DNA from: Roseococcus pinisoli
GTDB taxonomy: Bacteria; Pseudomonadota; Alphaproteobacteria; Acetobacterales; Acetobacteraceae
DNA: 64,000 bases
NCBI RefSeq assembly: GCF_018413645.1
Contig: NZ_JAHCDA010000001.1
Span: forward strand, 372,001 to 436,000
Direction: 5' to 3'
Shown here: piece after piece, positions 32,819 to 40,931 of the stretch
Position numbering within the stretch: the first letter of the stretch is position 1
Layout: each line of letters begins with the position of its first letter
Position numbers and translations under genes: made by a program
Notes under the pieces: generated by a model
Told to the model about the DNA's origin: nothing
What the model saw: only the letters and a program-made list of their open reading frames with translations
The model's database searches: none

Positions 32819-33511
32819 ATGCCGCTTCCCCCGCCCGATTCCATCGAGACGCTCTTCGGCTTCCTCCGCCCCTATTCCAACAGCACGACCTTCGGCCCGT
32901 TCAACGAGGTCAGGGACAAGCTCATCAAGATCGCCAAGATGGCGGGTATGGCCGGCGTCCAGAGCGGGCTGCAAATGGGCATCACCTCGGCCGTTGCAAC
33001 GGCCGGCGTGGCCTCCGGCGTCTCGCTGGCCGTGACAAGCTTCGCAACCATTGGCTCGGCGATCGGGCCCTGGCTGAGTGCTGCGGCCGTCTACAAAAAG
33101 GCCGACGGCATCTTCGCCCTGCACGACCTCAAAGACTTCGCGAGCGGCCGGCGCAAGGGGATCTACACGTGCAGCTGCGGGAAATGCGCGGCGGGCCTGG
33201 AATACGTCATCAACAAGAAGGAGAACAACGTCGTCATCATCGCCCTGGCGCCATTCACCGGCGGGCTGACGGCAATCGTGGACCGTATCAATTCGGTCCG
33301 AAAAAGCCTCCAGAAGAACCGGCCGAAGGAGATGCATTCGCGCCAGTTCGTCGAATCGGCGCGGGACAGTTGCGTCTCCGCTATGGCGGCCATCATGCTG
33401 CTCTGCGGAAAATGGCCCGACGACAAACCGCCGGACGAGAACCTGCTGATCGAGGCCGTCACCATCCTCCTCGCGGATGACGGCTGGGCACACCTCAAGT
33501 CCAAGTGGTGA
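32819..33511 (+). CDS. Orphan protein with Gly/Ala-rich hydrophobic segment and CxCxxC
   Basis: 230 residues, not recognised. After a polar N-terminus, residues 41-92 are Gly/Ala/Ser-rich and hydrophobic (AGMAGVQSGLQMGITSAVAT, then SGVSLAVTSFATIGSAIGPW), resembling a glycine-zipper or membrane-inserting hairpin. Then comes a cysteine cluster TCSCGKC (Cys118, 120, 123) and a second hydrophobic stretch (NNVVIIALAPFTGGLTAIV). The C-terminal third is helical with three more charged blocks. No signal peptide. The AT-rich leader and the higher Lys/Asn/Ile use (INKKENNVV) differ from neighbouring genes and suggest acquisition. A membrane-acting effector or toxin is possible, but no immunity-like partner is adjacent. 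Confidence 0.68.
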   Translation: MPLPPPDSIETLFGFLRPYSNSTTFGPFNEVRDKLIKIAKMAGMAGVQSGLQMGITSAVATAGVASGVSLAVTSFATIGSAIGPWLSAAAVYKKADGIFALHDLKDFASGRRKGIYTCSCGKCAAGLEYVINKKENNVVIIALAPFTGGLTAIVDRINSVRKSLQKNRPKEMHSRQFVESARDSCVSAMAAIMLLCGKWPDDKPPDENLLIEAVTILLADDGWAHLKSKW

Positions 33512-33512
33512 C

Positions 33513-33534
33513 CGCCGCCCCGCGCGGGGCGGCG
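33513..33534. terminator. Hairpin between convergent genes
   Basis: CGCCGCCCC (33513-33521), loop GCGC, GGGGCGGCG (33526-33534): a perfect nine-base stem immediately after the orphan gene's stop and before the end of the convergent hydrolase gene. Confidence 0.7.
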
Positions 33535-33544
33535 ACCAGGCGGC

Positions 33545-34348
33545 TCAATGCGCGGCCAGGAAGGCCAGCACCTCGCGGTTGAAGGCTTCCGGATTGTCGT
33601 GGTTCAGCCCATGCGTCGCCTGCGGCACGACGGCGCGCTGCGTGTCGGGCATGTGCTTCGCCAGCGCCTCGACGATCCGGCCGAATTGCGGCTCGCTGAT
33701 CTCGCCGCGGATCAGCAGCGTCGGTGCGCGCACCGCCTCGGCCGCTGCGCGGGAATAGGGCTTCCGCTGCTCGTTCATCTGGCCGAGCAGCGTGCGGGCA
33801 TTGTCGCGGTTGACGGTCTTGCGCTCCTCGGGCCGCCGCTCCCAGGCGCCCGGGCCGCCGGTCTGCTCGGCCACGACGGTCAGCCCGCCGTCGATGTCGC
33901 CGGCCTCGATCTTCTGCGCCGCCGCGGAGAAGCCGGCCGCCTGCTTGCCGCCCACCGGCGCGCCGCCGAGGCTTTCGTCGAGCTCCCCGCCCGGCTCGGC
34001 CAGGACCAGCGCCTTGACCAGCTCCGGATGCCGCTCGGCCACGCGGAAGGCAATATGACCGCCGCGCGAATGGCCGAGGAGACGCACCGGCCCGGCCTTC
34101 AGCGCGCGGATGAAGCCCGCAACGTCCTCGACATGACGGTCGATGGTGAAGTCGCCGCCCTCGCTCCAGTCGCCCGGCCAGGCATGCCGCATGCTGAGCG
34201 ACATGACGTGATACTTCGCCGCGAAGGCCTCCATCTGCGGGCCGAAGCTACGCTGGTCACCCAGCGTGCCATGGATCAGCAGCAGCGACTCGCCGCTGCC
34301 GGCCTCGGCATAGGCGATGGGGTAGTCGTCAACGGTGATGATTGGAAT
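33545..34348 (-). CDS. Alpha/beta hydrolase, apparent ATT start
   Basis: 267 residues if started at ATT 34348. Between an in-frame TGA (34408-34406) and the first ATG (34234) there is no ATG, GTG or TTG. The intervening codons nevertheless encode the conserved N-terminal strands and oxyanion motif (YPIAYAEAGSGESLLLIHGT). GGGAG (34361-34357) lies eight bases before ATT, the same geometry as the ATC/ATT starts of the receptor copies. The catalytic triad is visible: nucleophile in LLGHSRGGHIAF, acid near LLIRGEISEPQF (a Glu or nearby residue), and His in VPQATHGLNHDNPE. Substrate unknown. It is not obviously in an operon. Confidence 0.83.
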   Translation of the reverse strand: MPIITVDDYPIAYAEAGSGESLLLIHGTLGDQRSFGPQMEAFAAKYHVMSLSMRHAWPGDWSEGGDFTIDRHVEDVAGFIRALKAGPVRLLGHSRGGHIAFRVAERHPELVKALVLAEPGGELDESLGGAPVGGKQAAGFSAAAQKIEAGDIDGGLTVVAEQTGGPGAWERRPEERKTVNRDNARTLLGQMNEQRKPYSRAAAEAVRAPTLLIRGEISEPQFGRIVEALAKHMPDTQRAVVPQATHGLNHDNPEAFNREVLAFLAAH

Positions 34349-34393
34349 GGTCGTCGCTCCCGATGGGGTTTGGACGAGCCTAGATCGGCATCC

Positions 34394-34415
34394 GCCGCGG
34401 GGAAATCACCGCGGC
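34394..34415 (-). terminator. Hairpin downstream of a Bug receptor gene
   Basis: GCCGCGG (34394-34400), loop GGAAATCA, CCGCGGC (34409-34415), between the Bug gene's stop and the hydrolase start. It could end Bug transcription; no T-run on the minus strand. Confidence 0.45.
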
Positions 34416-34454
34416 GGCAAATACGGGCCCCACCCTAAGGGCGGCGCCTCGACC

Positions 34455-35435
34455 TCACTCCACCCGCATGTTCAGCGACTGCACCAGCGGTCGCACCGTC
34501 GCGATCTGGCCGTGCACCTGCTGCGTGAACTCGGCGCGGCTGTTGCCGCCGGGCTCCGCGCCGAGCTCCGCGATCCGCGCCGCGACCGGCGGGTGCCGCG
34601 TGGCGGCCGCGATCTCGGCCTGGAGCTTCACCAGCACCGGCTCGGGCGTGCGGGCGGGCGCGAAGAAGCCGTTCCAGCCCAGCAGCTCAGCATTGGGGAA
34701 GCCCTGCTCGCGTACCGTGGCCACGTTGGGCATGGCCGTCGCCCGCGTCTCCGCAAGGGTCGCGATGGGCTTGAGCGCACCGCCGCGCATGTGCTGCAGC
34801 GAGGAAGAGAGCTGGTCGCCGCCGAACTGGATGCGCCCGGCCAGCAGGTCCTGCACCAGCGGCGCCGCGCCGCGGAAGGGCACGTGCTCCATGTTGAAGC
34901 CCGCGTCGCGCTTCAGCACCTCGGCGATCAGGTTCACCGTGCTGCCCGGGCCGGTCGAGCCGTAGAAAGGCGGCGTCGGCCGCGTCTTCGCCCAGGCGAC
35001 GAATTCCGCGATGTTGTTCGCCGGCACGTCGCCGGCCACCAGCAGCATCATGGGCACGTTGGCGCCCAGCGTGATGGGCGCGAAGTCGCGCTCGATGGAA
35101 TGCGGCGCGCGGTTGGCGAATTCCAGCGCCGCCGTCGTCGTGCTGAAGGTGAGGTTGTGGAAGAGCAGCGTCTGCCCGTCCGGCGCCGCCTTGGCCACCA
35201 CATCCGCGCCGATGGAGCCGCCCGCGCCGCCGCGGTTCTCCACGACGACCGAGGCGCCCAGCGTTTCCGTCAGGCGCTGCGACAGCAGGCGGGCCAGCAC
35301 GTCGGTGGTGCCGCCCGCCGGGAAGGGGACGATGACGCGGACGGGTCCGCTGGGCGTCCATCCCTGCGCGCGGCCGAGAGCCGGCGCAGCGACGACACCG
35401 GCTGCCGCGGCAGCCAGGGAACGGCGGGTAAACAT
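34455..35435 (-). CDS. Bug-family TTT substrate-binding protein
   Basis: Periplasmic receptor, 326 residues, starting MFTRRSLAAAAAGVVAAPAL with a signal peptide cleaved near GRAQ. Family features: GPVRVIVPFPAGGTTDVLAR, NRGGAGGSIGADVVAKA, GSTGPGSTVNLIAEV and VPFRGAAPLVQDLLAGRIQF. The ligand cannot be named. It stands between the hydrolase and phosphomannomutase genes on the same strand with gaps of about 100 bases on either side, so it is probably a single transcription unit with no TctA/TctB partner. Confidence 0.86.
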   Translation of the reverse strand: MFTRRSLAAAAAGVVAAPALGRAQGWTPSGPVRVIVPFPAGGTTDVLARLLSQRLTETLGASVVVENRGGAGGSIGADVVAKAAPDGQTLLFHNLTFSTTTAALEFANRAPHSIERDFAPITLGANVPMMLLVAGDVPANNIAEFVAWAKTRPTPPFYGSTGPGSTVNLIAEVLKRDAGFNMEHVPFRGAAPLVQDLLAGRIQFGGDQLSSSLQHMRGGALKPIATLAETRATAMPNVATVREQGFPNAELLGWNGFFAPARTPEPVLVKLQAEIAAATRHPPVAARIAELGAEPGGNSRAEFTQQVHGQIATVRPLVQSLNMRVE

Positions 35436-35525
35436 CGATGGACGGCCTCCTGTCGGAGCCGCTTGCCGGCGGCTCTCGTTCAGGACAGTTGGCCGCGCAG
35501 ATGACGCGCCGTCAATGTGCCGCGT

Positions 35526-36938
35526 TCAGTGCCCGGCGTTCTGCCCGGAGAAATCCGGCGCCGCGAGGCCGGAGGCCTCCAGCTGGTGCACCAGCAGCGC
35601 CTTCAGCCGCTCCAGGCCTTCCTCGGTCTTCGCCTCGGCACGCGCCACCAGCACGGCCTGGGTGTTGGAGGCGCGCAGCAGCCACCAGCCGTCCTCGGTG
35701 AGAACGCGCACGCCGTCCACCGCCTGGACCTTCGCGCCGTCGGCGGCAAGGCGGGCCTTCACCTCCTCGATCACCTCGAACTTCCGCGCCTCTTCGCAAT
35801 CGAAGCGGAGCTCCGGCGTGTTGATCACCTGCGGCAGGGCCTTGCGCATGTCGGCCAGGCTTTCGTCGCTGCGCGCGAGGATGTCGAGCAGCCGGACCGC
35901 CGAATAGAGCGCATCGTCGAAGCCGTACCACTTGTCGGCGAAGAAGGTGTGGCCCGACATCTCGCCGGCGAGCGGGCTGCCGGTCTCGGCCATCTTCTGC
36001 TTGATGAGGCTGTGGCCGGTCTTCCACATCAGCGGCTCGCCGCCGGCCTTGGCCACCTCGTCGAAGAGCACCTGGCTCGCCTTCACGTCGGCGATGATGG
36101 TGGCACCCGGATGGCTCTTCAGCACGTCGCGCGCCAGCACGACCAGCAGCTGGTCGCCGAAGAGCATGTGCCCCTCGCCATCCACCACGCCGATGCGGTC
36201 CGCATCGCCGTCGAAGGCGATGCCGAGATCGGCCTTCGTCTCCTTCACCTTGGCGATGATCTGCTCGAGATTCTTCAGCACCGTCGGGTCGGGGTGGTGG
36301 TTCGGGAAGGTCCCGTCAATCTCGGCATTGATCAGGTGGTGCGTGCCCGGCAGGCGCTTCACCAGCCGCTCCGTGACCGCGCCGCCCGAGCCGTTGCCCG
36401 GATCCCAGACGACGTTCAGCTTCTTCGGGCCGCCGGCATAATCCTTCACCATGCGCTCGATGTAGCTCTCGCTGACATCGACCTCGCGCGAGGAGCCCTT
36501 GGTCTCCGCGACGACATCGCCGCTCGCCGCCATGGCGCCCAGCGTCTGGATGTCCTTCCCGAAGAACGGCCGCTTGCCGATCATCATCTTGAAGCCGTTG
36601 TAGTCGGGCGGGTTGTGGCTGCCGGTCAGCATCACGGCGCCGTCGGCCTTCTGGTCGTAGCTCGCGAAATAGAGCATCGGCGTCGGCCCGCAGCCCACGC
36701 GGATCACCTCCATGCCGGAGGCGACGAGCCCGTCGACCAGGCTCTTCTCGAGCTCGGGCGAGGAGAGGCGGCCGTCCCGGCCCACGGCCACGCGGCCGCC
36801 GCCGGCGCGCGACACGATGGTGCCGAAGACGCGGCCGATCGCGAAGGCATCCGCCGGATGCAGGGTTTTCCCGACGATGCCGCGGATGTCGTATTCGCGG
36901 AGCGAGGTCTTGTCGAAGACGTGGGAGAAGGCGGCCAT
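35526..36938 (-). CDS. Phosphomannomutase/phosphoglucomutase
   Basis: Alpha-D-phosphohexomutase, 470 residues, moving the phosphate between C6 and C1 of mannose or glucose. The N-terminal YDIRGIVGKTLHPADAFAIG is typical of ManB/AlgC-type enzymes. The phosphoserine loop is TGSHNPPDYNGFK, the metal loop DGDADRIGVVD, the sugar-binding loop GEMSGHTFFADKW, and the phosphate-binding loop WWLLRASNTQAVLV. The ATG overlaps the ugd stop by one base (TGATG), so the two are translationally coupled. With galU and ugd it supplies activated sugars for polysaccharide or LPS. Confidence 0.9.
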   Translation of the reverse strand: MAAFSHVFDKTSLREYDIRGIVGKTLHPADAFAIGRVFGTIVSRAGGGRVAVGRDGRLSSPELEKSLVDGLVASGMEVIRVGCGPTPMLYFASYDQKADGAVMLTGSHNPPDYNGFKMMIGKRPFFGKDIQTLGAMAASGDVVAETKGSSREVDVSESYIERMVKDYAGGPKKLNVVWDPGNGSGGAVTERLVKRLPGTHHLINAEIDGTFPNHHPDPTVLKNLEQIIAKVKETKADLGIAFDGDADRIGVVDGEGHMLFGDQLLVVLARDVLKSHPGATIIADVKASQVLFDEVAKAGGEPLMWKTGHSLIKQKMAETGSPLAGEMSGHTFFADKWYGFDDALYSAVRLLDILARSDESLADMRKALPQVINTPELRFDCEEARKFEVIEEVKARLAADGAKVQAVDGVRVLTEDGWWLLRASNTQAVLVARAEAKTEEGLERLKALLVHQLEASGLAAPDFSGQNAGH

Positions 36939-38257
36939 CAGGGTCGTCCGATCGAGTGATAGGTGAAGCCAGCCTCGCGCATGGCGGGCGGGTCGTAAAC
37001 GTTGCGGAGGTCGAGAAGGATGCGGCCCGCCATCGCCCCCGCCAGCTTCGCCGGCGCGATGTTGCGGAACTCGTTCCACTCCGTCAGCAGGACCAGGACA
37101 TCCGCGCCCGCCGCCGCGTCGATGGCATTGGCGGCGTAATGCACCGCGGCCGGCAGCAACGGCCGCGCGACGTCCATTCCCTCGGGGTCATAGGCGCGGA
37201 TCTTGGCGCCCGCGGCGACGAGGCGGGGCACGATCTCGAGCGACGGCGCGTCGCGCATGTCGTCGGTCTCGGGCTTGAAGGTCAGGCCGAGCAGGCCGAT
37301 CGTCTTGCCCTCCACCGAGCCGCCGCAGGCGGCGATCACGCGGTCCGCCATGGCGATCTTGCGGCTGTCGTTCACGGCGATGGTGGTCTCGACGAGGCGC
37401 AGCGGCGCTCCCAGCGCCTGGCCGGTGCGCGCGAAGGCCAGCGTGTCCTTCGGGAAGCAGGAGCCGCCATAGCCGGCACCGGCATGCAGGAACTTCCGGC
37501 CGATGCGGCCATCGAGGCCGATGCCGCGCGAGACCTGGTGCACGTCCGCGCCGGCTTTCTCGCAGAGATCCGCCACCTCGTTGATGAAGCTGATCTTCAT
37601 CGCGAGGAAGGCATTGGCCGCGTATTTGATGATCTCGGCCGTCTCCAGCCCCGTCGCGACGATGGGCGTCTCGATCAGGTAGAGCGGCCGGTAGAGGCGC
37701 TTCAGCACCGCCAGCGCGCGCTCGCCCGAGGCGCCGTCCTCGACGCCCAGCACGATCCGGTCGGGGCGCATGAAGTCGCCGATGGCCGCCCCCTCGCGCA
37801 GGAATTCGGGATTGGAGGCGACGGCGATGTCGAGGTCCGGGCGCGCGGCCGTCACGCGGCGCTTCACCTCCCGGCCCGTGCCGACCGGCACGGTGGACTT
37901 GGTGACCAGCACCAACGGCCCCTTGGCCGCGCGGGCCACCTGCTCGGCCGCTGCGAAGACATAGGTCAGGTCTGCATGGCCGTCGCCGCGGCGCGTCGGC
38001 GTGCCGACCGCGAGGAAGACCGCCTCCGCCCCGCCGACCGCCTCTTCCAGGTCGGTCGTGAAGGTGAGTCGCCCTTCCCGGGCGTTGTCCGCCACGAGGT
38101 TGTCCAGCCCCGGCTCGTAGATGGGGATGCGGCCGGCCTTGAGGGCCGCGATCTTGCTGGCATCCGTATCCACCAGCGCCACGTCCACGCCGAACTCGGC
38201 GAAGCAGGCACCGGAGACGAGGCCGACATAGCCGGCCCCGATCATCGCAATTCTCAT
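36938..38257 (-). CDS. ugd: UDP-glucose 6-dehydrogenase
   Basis: Converts UDP-glucose to UDP-glucuronate with two NAD, 439 residues. The N-terminal Rossmann motif is IAMIGAGYVGLVSGACFAEF; the segment VAVGTPTRRGDGHADLTY and SNPEFLREGAAIGDF are conserved. The catalytic cysteine lies in GYGGSCFPKDTLAF, and GLTFKPETDDMRDAPS marks the C-terminal domain. Coupled by one-base overlap to the phosphomannomutase gene, 136 bases after galU. UDP-glucuronate typically feeds exopolysaccharide or LPS synthesis. Confidence 0.94.
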   Translation of the reverse strand: MRIAMIGAGYVGLVSGACFAEFGVDVALVDTDASKIAALKAGRIPIYEPGLDNLVADNAREGRLTFTTDLEEAVGGAEAVFLAVGTPTRRGDGHADLTYVFAAAEQVARAAKGPLVLVTKSTVPVGTGREVKRRVTAARPDLDIAVASNPEFLREGAAIGDFMRPDRIVLGVEDGASGERALAVLKRLYRPLYLIETPIVATGLETAEIIKYAANAFLAMKISFINEVADLCEKAGADVHQVSRGIGLDGRIGRKFLHAGAGYGGSCFPKDTLAFARTGQALGAPLRLVETTIAVNDSRKIAMADRVIAACGGSVEGKTIGLLGLTFKPETDDMRDAPSLEIVPRLVAAGAKIRAYDPEGMDVARPLLPAAVHYAANAIDAAAGADVLVLLTEWNEFRNIAPAKLAGAMAGRILLDLRNVYDPPAMREAGFTYHSIGRP

Positions 38258-38340
38258 CGAAGAACCCCCGGGAACCGCATGGCCGGAACAGCATGCGGGT
38301 TGAGCATCTGATCCATTCGCTCAAGGCGCAGCAAGAATTT

Positions 38341-38384
38341 CGTCCCTCCGACCCATGCCACGCGGCACCAGCCCCGGAGGGACG
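38341..38384 (-). terminator. Hairpin between galU and ugd
   Basis: CGTCCCTCCG (38341-38350) and CGGAGGGACG (38375-38384) form a perfect ten-base stem around a 24-base loop, just past the galU stop on the minus strand and followed there by AAATTCTTG. It suggests that galU and ugd are separate or attenuated units. Confidence 0.6.
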
Positions 38385-38393
38385 CAGCCGCCT

Positions 38394-39263
38394 TCAGCGA
38401 TAATTCGCCAGGAATTCGCGCACTTGTGGGGCGAGATCGGGGCGGTTCAGGGCAAAGGCGATCTGCGCCTCGAGAAAACCGACCTTGTCGCCGCAGTCGA
38501 AGCGCCGGCCCTCGTAGCGGACGCCATGGAAGGGCTGGTGGCCGATGAGCTTGGCCATGCCGTCCGTCAGCTGGACTTCGCCGCCCGCACCCTTCTCCAT
38601 CTTCGCCAGGTGACCGATCACCTCGGGCATCAGGACGTAGCGGCCGATGATGGTGAGGTTGGAAGGCGCCTTGTCGATGGGCGGCTTCTCCACGAGGCCC
38701 TTCACGGAGACAAGGTGCCCCATGTCCTTCTCGACATCGAGCACGCCGTAGCGGTTCACGCGCTCCCGCGGCACTTCCTCGATGGCCACGACGTTGCCGC
38801 CGGTCTCGCGATAGGCGTCGGCGAGCTGCTTCGTGCAGGAGACGTCGCACATCATCAGGTCGTCGGGCAGCAGGATGGCGAAGGGATCGTCGCCGATGAA
38901 GCTTCGGGCGCACCAGATGGCGTGGCCGAGGCCCATCGGCACCTGCTGGCGCGTGGTGACGAGGTTGCCGGGCTGCAGCGCCTGGGAGCGAAGCTCGGCG
39001 AGCTCCTTCTCCTTGCCGCGCTCCTCGAGCAGGCGCTCCAGCTCGAAATGGACGTCGAAATGCTCGACGATGGCGGTCTTGCCGCGGCCGGTCACGAAGC
39101 AGAACTGCTCGATGCCCGCGGCCCGCGCCTCGTCCACCGCATATTGAATGAGCGGCCGGTCCACGACCGGCAGCATCTCCTTGGCGATCGCCTTGGTGGC
39201 GGGGAGGAAACGGGTCCCCAGACCCGCGACCGGCATGACGGCCTTCTTGAGCGGCTTCAGCAA
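38394..39263 (-). CDS. galU: UTP-glucose-1-phosphate uridylyltransferase
   Basis: Makes UDP-glucose from UTP and glucose 1-phosphate, 289 residues. The nucleotide-binding N-terminus KKAVMPVAGLGTRFLPATKA carries the GxGTRxxPxTK signature; further conserved blocks are KEMLPVVDRPLIQYAVDEA, QQVPMGLGHAIWCA, LLPDDLMM and RRFDCGDKVGFLEA. The start is TTG 39263, with GGGA about seven bases upstream; starting at the internal Met would cut into the signature. It precedes ugd on the same strand. Confidence 0.93.
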   Translation of the reverse strand: MLKPLKKAVMPVAGLGTRFLPATKAIAKEMLPVVDRPLIQYAVDEARAAGIEQFCFVTGRGKTAIVEHFDVHFELERLLEERGKEKELAELRSQALQPGNLVTTRQQVPMGLGHAIWCARSFIGDDPFAILLPDDLMMCDVSCTKQLADAYRETGGNVVAIEEVPRERVNRYGVLDVEKDMGHLVSVKGLVEKPPIDKAPSNLTIIGRYVLMPEVIGHLAKMEKGAGGEVQLTDGMAKLIGHQPFHGVRYEGRRFDCGDKVGFLEAQIAFALNRPDLAPQVREFLANYR

Positions 39264-39363
39264 CGGGTGTTCCCTTTATCCATTCGCCCCCGTGGTGCCA
39301 TGCCCGGCCCCGCCGCGGCAAGAGCGAGGGGGGCGGGCCGCCGCGAGAGCCGGCCCGGGATGA

Positions 39364-40653
39364 TCAGTCCCGGTTCCGCGCGACCTGCTGGCGCGGCCCG
39401 GTCGCCGCCACGCGGGAGGGGCTGAGCGTCGTCGACTGCGCGGCGCGCGTCGTGGCGCGGCCGGCCGCCTGCTGGACCTGGCGGGCCTGAGGGGCGGCGG
39501 CGGCGGCCGCGCGGCGCGTGCGCGTCGCCTGCTGCTGGCGCACGACGGGCTGACGGACGGCCGTCGGACGGACAGTGGCCTGGCGGGTCGCGGCGGTCTG
39601 ACGTGAAGCCGCCTGGCGGGCGGGCGCTTGGCGCGCCGCGACCTGGCGGGCGGCGGCCGGACGGGACGCGGTGGCCGTCGCGCGGGCGTGGCCGCCGCGC
39701 TGACGGACCGCCGGTTCGCGCACGGCGACCTGGCGGGAGGCCACGGCGCGGCGCTGGGCCGGGCTGACCGTCGTGTCCTGGCGGACGGCGATGCGCGGTG
39801 GCAGGGCCGCGACGAGCGGCGCCACCGGCCGCACGCCCATGCGGGCGAAGCCGGCGTCCAGCAGCTCGGCCATGCGGTCGTTGCGCTGCGCCCAGGAATT
39901 GCCGCCGAAGACGGCACCCACCAGCCGCACGCCATCGCGCTGGGCGGAGGTGACGATGTTGAAGCCGGAGGCATTGATGTAGCCGGTCTTGATCCCGTCG
40001 GCGCCCGGATAGTCCCGGAGCATGCCGTTATGGTTACGGATCAGGCGGCTGCCATGCTGGAAATGCGTCAGGGAGAAATAGTGGTAGCGGTCCGGAAAAT
40101 CCTGGATGAGGCGCCGGCCGAGCAGGGTCATGTCCCGCGCGGTGGTCACCTGCTCCGGATCCGGCAGGCCCGAGGCGTTGCGGAAGGTCGTGCTCGACAT
40201 GCCGAGCGAGCGCGCCCGCTGCGTCATCATCCGGGCGAAGGTCTGCTCGTCGCCGCCCAGGGTCTCGCCGATCGCGGTCGCGATGTCGTTGGCCGAGCGG
40301 GTGACGAGGGCGAGGATGGCGCTCTCGGCTGAAATGCTGCCGCCCGCCGGCACGCCCAGCTTGGAGGGCGGGCGCGAGGCCGCCTCGAAGCTCACCGTGA
40401 TCGGCGTGGAGAGGGTGATGCGGCCGGCCTGCATGGCCTCGAACAGCATATAGAGTGTCATCATCTTGGTGAGCGAAGCCGGGTGCCGCAGCTCGTCCGC
40501 GCCCTCCGCGATCAGGACGTTGCCCGACCTCGCATCGATGACGAAGCCGGAATAGCGTGGGCTGGCGGTGATCTGCGCGCTCGCTCCGGTCGTGAATAGG
40601 CCAACGGCCAGGAAAGCGCCGGTGACGGCGCGGAGCACGGCGGATCTGAACAT
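39364..40653 (-). CDS. D-alanyl-D-alanine carboxypeptidase with Arg/Gln/Ala-rich tail
   Basis: Penicillin-binding protein of peptidase family S11 that trims the terminal D-Ala of peptidoglycan stem peptides in the periplasm, 429 residues. A signal peptide ends near GASA. Active-site motifs are complete: Ser60-x-x-Lys63 in HPASLTKMM, Ser120-Ala-Asn in TRSANDIA, and KTG at 222-224 in GIKTGYINASG. The usual PBP5 C-terminal beta domain and amphipathic anchor helix are not evident. Instead residues 290-429 are a low-complexity, strongly basic tail with repeats such as RQVAARQAPARQAASRQTAA. The tail may bind the wall or anionic envelope polymers. Confidence 0.88.
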   Translation of the reverse strand: MFRSAVLRAVTGAFLAVGLFTTGASAQITASPRYSGFVIDARSGNVLIAEGADELRHPASLTKMMTLYMLFEAMQAGRITLSTPITVSFEAASRPPSKLGVPAGGSISAESAILALVTRSANDIATAIGETLGGDEQTFARMMTQRARSLGMSSTTFRNASGLPDPEQVTTARDMTLLGRRLIQDFPDRYHYFSLTHFQHGSRLIRNHNGMLRDYPGADGIKTGYINASGFNIVTSAQRDGVRLVGAVFGGNSWAQRNDRMAELLDAGFARMGVRPVAPLVAALPPRIAVRQDTTVSPAQRRAVASRQVAVREPAVRQRGGHARATATASRPAAARQVAARQAPARQAASRQTAATRQATVRPTAVRQPVVRQQQATRTRRAAAAAAPQARQVQQAAGRATTRAAQSTTLSPSRVAATGPRQQVARNRD

Positions 40654-40813
40654 GCGGCTTCCCCAAAGCGGCGGCGGACGTCGCCTCCCCCAAGGTTCGG
40701 CCCGCGCTGAAATCTAAAGAAACAGTCGAGGCGCCTTTTGTCCATCCGTTTTCACGCAAAACCATGGCATTCCGCGCCAGGAAAAAGCCGGAAAGCCCGC
40801 TGGCCGGAAAATG

Positions 40814-40886
40814 GTGCACCGCACAAATTTCACTTGCACCGCCCCCGGCCAACCCCTAGATAGGCCTTGTGATGCTGCACCGCAGC
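40814..40886 (+). promoter_or_regulatory. TGC-box (PhaR-type) operators before the phasin gene
   Basis: GTGCACCGCAC at 40814-40824, CTTGCACCGCC at 40833-40843 and GCTGCACCGCAGC at 40874-40886. The last is an exact CTGC-N3-GCAG, the element recognised by the PHA-responsive repressor PhaR in Paracoccus. A matching TTGCACCGCACAA lies before the PHA esterase gene at the right end. The promoter is expected within or between the boxes. Confidence 0.6.
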
Positions 40887-40931
40887 AAACTGCCTCCTCG
40901 CACCGGGGTGGCGATGCAAGGAGAAATTACC

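Noticed and set aside
38281-38340. Possible promoter for ugd in the galU-ugd gap
   Set aside because: No hexamer pair with proper spacing was found; only the hairpin at 38341 is supported.
39480-39790. Repeated short units in the carboxypeptidase tail as a CRISPR-like array
   Set aside because: The repeats are in-frame codons for Arg/Gln/Ala units of varying length with no constant spacer, so they are protein low-complexity sequence.
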